55,125 bases of DNA, from contig CALCEB010000238.1 in the NCBI GenBank assembly GCA_937900045.1, positions 1-55,125 on the forward strand, read 5' to 3'. The stretch comes from an uncultured Acidobacteriota bacterium (GTDB taxonomy: Bacteria > Acidobacteriota > Terriglobia > UBA7540). Of this stretch, positions 52,371 to 55,125 are shown piece by piece. The notes beneath the pieces are model-generated. The model saw nothing but the letters and a program-made list of their open reading frames with translations. It ran no database searches and was not told where the DNA came from. The translations under genes were made by a program, and so were the position numbers. The first letter of the stretch is position 1. Each line of letters opens with the position of its first letter.

Positions 52371-54977
52371 GTGAACCGGCCAAGCGTAAAGCAAAGACAA
52401 AGATGGATTTCTCGTGCCGCGTTGGCGATCCTCTTGACGGGCACGGGTGCGTGCGCCATCCGTGAGCGCGCTGCCCTGTCCGAAATCTATCAAAAAGCTC
52501 AGACTCTTCAGCATCAAGATGAGTTGACGCAAGCTCTGGCGGTAGCGAACCGGGGCTTGGCCCGTTCCTTGAAGGAGCAGGACACCTCTTATTACTGGAG
52601 GTTTCGCCTTCTCAAAGCGGAATTGCTCCTGATTCAAGGAGACCCGGCGGCCGCGTCCAAGCTGCTCAAGGGAACCATTCCCCCCATCGCCGGCGCGGAA
52701 GAGCTTCAGGCGCGGCAACAAATGGGTCGCGGTTCGGCCGCATTCATCGCGGGCGATTACCCGGGGTCTTTGGCTTTTTACGACCAAGCCTCGCTCCTTG
52801 CCCACAGTTCCGGAGCGCGGCCTTTACTCACTGAGATCAAACTGCGGCAAGGTTACAGCCTACTGCGCTTGGGCAAAGCGGCCGCCGCCGAAACCGCCTT
52901 TCTGGCGGCCTTAACCAGCGCCCGCCAACAACGGGATTCCTTTCTGGAGGCTTCCGCCCTCGGTGACCTGGCGCTCCTCCGAATGAACGATGCGCGCTAC
53001 GACGAAGCCATCGACCGCTTCCAACAGGCCCTCTTGCTTTTTGAAAAGATACCTTCCCGCCGGTCGATTGCCCGCACCCTTAACAATCTTGGCTATTGTG
53101 AGCTCGAACTCGGAGATCCGGAAAAAGCCATTCATTTCTTTCAGGAGGCCAACCAGCGAGCCACCGGGGCGGCCATGTGGAGCGATGTGCAGGTAAGCCA
53201 GGGAAGAATTGGCGATTGTTACTATCAACGCGGCGATTTGCAAAATGCGCTGGTTTATTATCGGCGGGCCTTGGCCGGCGCGCGGCGCACGAGTGAAAAG
53301 TATTGGATCGCCAACTGGCTTTATGACCTCGCCACTGCTTCCATGGATCTGGGTGACCTGGCGAAAGCGGAGGTCTACAACAATCAAGCCCTGGCTTTGC
53401 AACAACAGATGCGCAATCCTCTAGAGCGCCTCAATCCGCTTCTCAACAAAGCCCGCCTGGAATTTTCCAGAAAGCAATTCGACAAAGCCGAAAAGCAATA
53501 CCGTTCCGTCATCGCGTTGGCTCAAGCCCAGCCGGGTTTGCGCGATCCCGTGATTGTCCTCAATGCCCGCTCAGGCCTTGCCCGCTTGCTGATTGAGACG
53601 GGCCATCCCGTGGAGGCAGAGGCACAGTTCCAAAAGACGCTGGCGTTGATCAATTCTACTCGCACCGATGTGACAAAGGATGAGCACAGCATCACTTATT
53701 TCGCCAACCTGATCAGCTACTACCAGAACTACGTGGACTTCCTGGCGGCGCGGGGACGAAATGCCGAGGCCTTCCGGATCGCCGAGAGCAGCAGAGCCCG
53801 CCTGCTTTCGGATCGATTGCAAGAGCACGGCCCTACGCCTGGTTCGGTCACACTGGGTCAGCTTCAAAGCCTGGCGCGGCGGTCACACACGATTTTCCTT
53901 TCTTATTGGCTTGCTCCCCAGAGGTCATTCTTGTGGGTGGTTCGGCCTGCCGGCTTGGCGACGTTCATCTTGCCGGGTCAGGATCAGATTGCGCAGCGAG
54001 TGGAAGCTTACCGGCGCGCGATTGATGGCCTGCGCGACCCGCTCGCCAGCGGCAGCTCTGCAGGTTATGCCCTTTACGATACCTTGCTGGCTCCGGTCCA
54101 GGCCCTCATCCCGCAAGGGTCCAAGCTGGCCATTGCCCCGGATGGCGCGCTCTACAACTTGAATTTTGCGGCCATCCCGGTTCCATCCCCCAAACCGCAT
54201 TACTGGATCGAGGACGTCATCATCTCCGTCGTGCCCTCTTTAAGCACCCTGGTGGGCCATCGCACCTTGGCCAGACCGCCACACAGCCCATCTCTCCTGT
54301 TGATTGGTGATCCAGTCAGCGCCGACCCGAGCCGCTTTCCCCGCCTTGCCAACGCCAAGGCTGAAATCGAGAAGATCCAGATGCAATTTCCGTCCGCCCG
54401 CAAGATGGTGTTAACCGGCAAATCCGCCGGCCCGAAAGCTTACGCCGCGGCCCGCCCGGAACGTTTTTCCTTGATTCATTTCGCCGCCCATGCGACCGCG
54501 AACTTGGAAGATCCTCTCGATTCAGCGATCATCCTTTCGCCGCAAGATGAAAATTTCAAACTCTATGCGAGGGATGTGACGCGGCTTCCCATTCGAGCCG
54601 ATTTGGTGAGCATTTCGGCGTGCCACAGCGCCGGAGCAAGGTCCTATGCCGGAGAAGGTTTGGTGGGGTTTGCCTGGGCATTCCTCCGGGCAGGTGCGCG
54701 CAACGTGATTGCCGGGCTTTGGGAAGTGGATGATCAGTCCACGGCGCAAATCATGACTCATCTTTACGCCGGCATCCACCGCGGACTGAGCTCTTCAGGT
54801 GCGCTGCGCGCCGCGCAACTGGAATTGCTCGGGTCCAAGAGTGCTTTTCACAAGCCCTATTACTGGGCTCCTTTCGAGGTGTTTGCCGATTCGCTCTCCC
54901 CAGTTGGAAGCCGGGACGGCCAAGCCCTTTCCCACCTCCAGGAACCGCACGGCCTGGGCAGATCCTCTTCGCACTGA
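52371..54977 (+). CDS. Exported TPR-CHAT protease (caspase-like)
   Basis: 868 residues, GTG start. N-terminus RWISRAALAILLTGTGACAI is a signal peptide, possibly a lipoprotein with an imperfect lipobox before Cys28. About 60-450 are TPR units (RSIARTLNNLGYCELELGDP, GDLQNALVYYRRALAGARRT). The C-terminal CHAT domain (about 500-840) has the two caspase-like catalytic signatures: His707 in LIHFAAHATA and Cys751 in VSISACHSAGARS. GEGLVGFAWAFLRAGARNVI and LWEVDDQSTA complete the family core. CHAT enzymes are cysteine peptidases of clan CD; TPR-CHAT relatives act as protein-activated proteases. Export would place this one outside the cytoplasm. It is the last gene of the operon in the window. Confidence 0.9.
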   Translation: MNRPSVKQRQRWISRAALAILLTGTGACAIRERAALSEIYQKAQTLQHQDELTQALAVANRGLARSLKEQDTSYYWRFRLLKAELLLIQGDPAAASKLLKGTIPPIAGAEELQARQQMGRGSAAFIAGDYPGSLAFYDQASLLAHSSGARPLLTEIKLRQGYSLLRLGKAAAAETAFLAALTSARQQRDSFLEASALGDLALLRMNDARYDEAIDRFQQALLLFEKIPSRRSIARTLNNLGYCELELGDPEKAIHFFQEANQRATGAAMWSDVQVSQGRIGDCYYQRGDLQNALVYYRRALAGARRTSEKYWIANWLYDLATASMDLGDLAKAEVYNNQALALQQQMRNPLERLNPLLNKARLEFSRKQFDKAEKQYRSVIALAQAQPGLRDPVIVLNARSGLARLLIETGHPVEAEAQFQKTLALINSTRTDVTKDEHSITYFANLISYYQNYVDFLAARGRNAEAFRIAESSRARLLSDRLQEHGPTPGSVTLGQLQSLARRSHTIFLSYWLAPQRSFLWVVRPAGLATFILPGQDQIAQRVEAYRRAIDGLRDPLASGSSAGYALYDTLLAPVQALIPQGSKLAIAPDGALYNLNFAAIPVPSPKPHYWIEDVIISVVPSLSTLVGHRTLARPPHSPSLLLIGDPVSADPSRFPRLANAKAEIEKIQMQFPSARKMVLTGKSAGPKAYAAARPERFSLIHFAAHATANLEDPLDSAIILSPQDENFKLYARDVTRLPIRADLVSISACHSAGARSYAGEGLVGFAWAFLRAGARNVIAGLWEVDDQSTAQIMTHLYAGIHRGLSSSGALRAAQLELLGSKSAFHKPYYWAPFEVFADSLSPVGSRDGQALSHLQEPHGLGRSSSH

Positions 54978-55125
54978 TCCCTGTTTCCTCGAACCCCCGG
55001 GCGATAACCGGTTTCAAAAGGGACGGTAGTTCCTCACTCCCTTTACTTCCGGCGGCGCCCACCGTTCCTTTCGCTGCCCACAATGGTTGGGGCTCTTTAA
55101 TTTGCCCTGTCGCCGTTTGTTAAAT

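Noticed and set aside
1..55125. CRISPR array, tRNA or rRNA genes, integrase or transposase
   Set aside because: No regularly spaced direct repeats, no cloverleaf-like sequences and no recombinase-like proteins were seen in the window.

Overview
The window looks like a chromosomal segment of an Acidobacteriota bacterium (inference). The evidence is two very large Oar-like TonB-dependent receptors with an N-terminal carboxypeptidase-regulatory-like domain, many exported TPR proteins, a TPR-tailed multiheme cytochrome c, a PIG-L deacetylase, a GC-rich composition and dispersed palindromic repeats. I found no rRNA, tRNA, CRISPR array, prophage or intact insertion sequence.

Layout. 1-6 kb: the 3' end of a sensor-type protein, a seven-haem cytochrome, then a decayed sugar-catabolism cluster (alpha-L-fucosidase, LacI and TPR fragments fused end to end, an intact mandelate-racemase-family dehydratase, and an RraA remnant with a frameshift). 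6-9 kb: two permeases (APC and NCS1). 9-15 kb: a small repeat protein behind a sigma-54-like promoter, then a LacI repressor divergent from a TonB receptor whose promoter carries a LacI-type operator. 15-30 kb: TPR proteins, a YncE-like propeller, an exported protein of unknown function, an M16 peptidase and a PIG-L deacetylase. 30-38.7 kb: a second TonB receptor with the same promoter/operator layout, then a complete urease operon ureABCEFGD with a probably leaderless start. 38.8-43 kb: an SGNH hydrolase followed by an accessory island (UPF0175, a truncated PIN-like toxin, HicBA, hairpin repeats, and a DNA methyltransferase fused to a nuclease-like domain). 43-55 kb: an ECF sigma/anti-sigma pair, a truncated molybdopterin oxidoreductase with a cytochrome b, a large protein with an internal domain duplication, and an operon of ECF sigma factor, zinc-finger anti-sigma, unknown protein and exported TPR-CHAT (caspase-like) protease.

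The most unusual part is the right end. The sigma/anti-sigma/unknown/TPR-CHAT operon is tightly packed, its protease has an N-terminal export signal, and it lies beside the duplicated-domain protein. Both sigma operons are preceded, at almost the same distance (about 70 bp), by a copy of the same inverted-repeat element. The two TonB receptor promoters share a second recurring design: a TTGACA promoter with a CG-centred palindrome just after the predicted transcription start, which points to LacI-family control of nutrient uptake.
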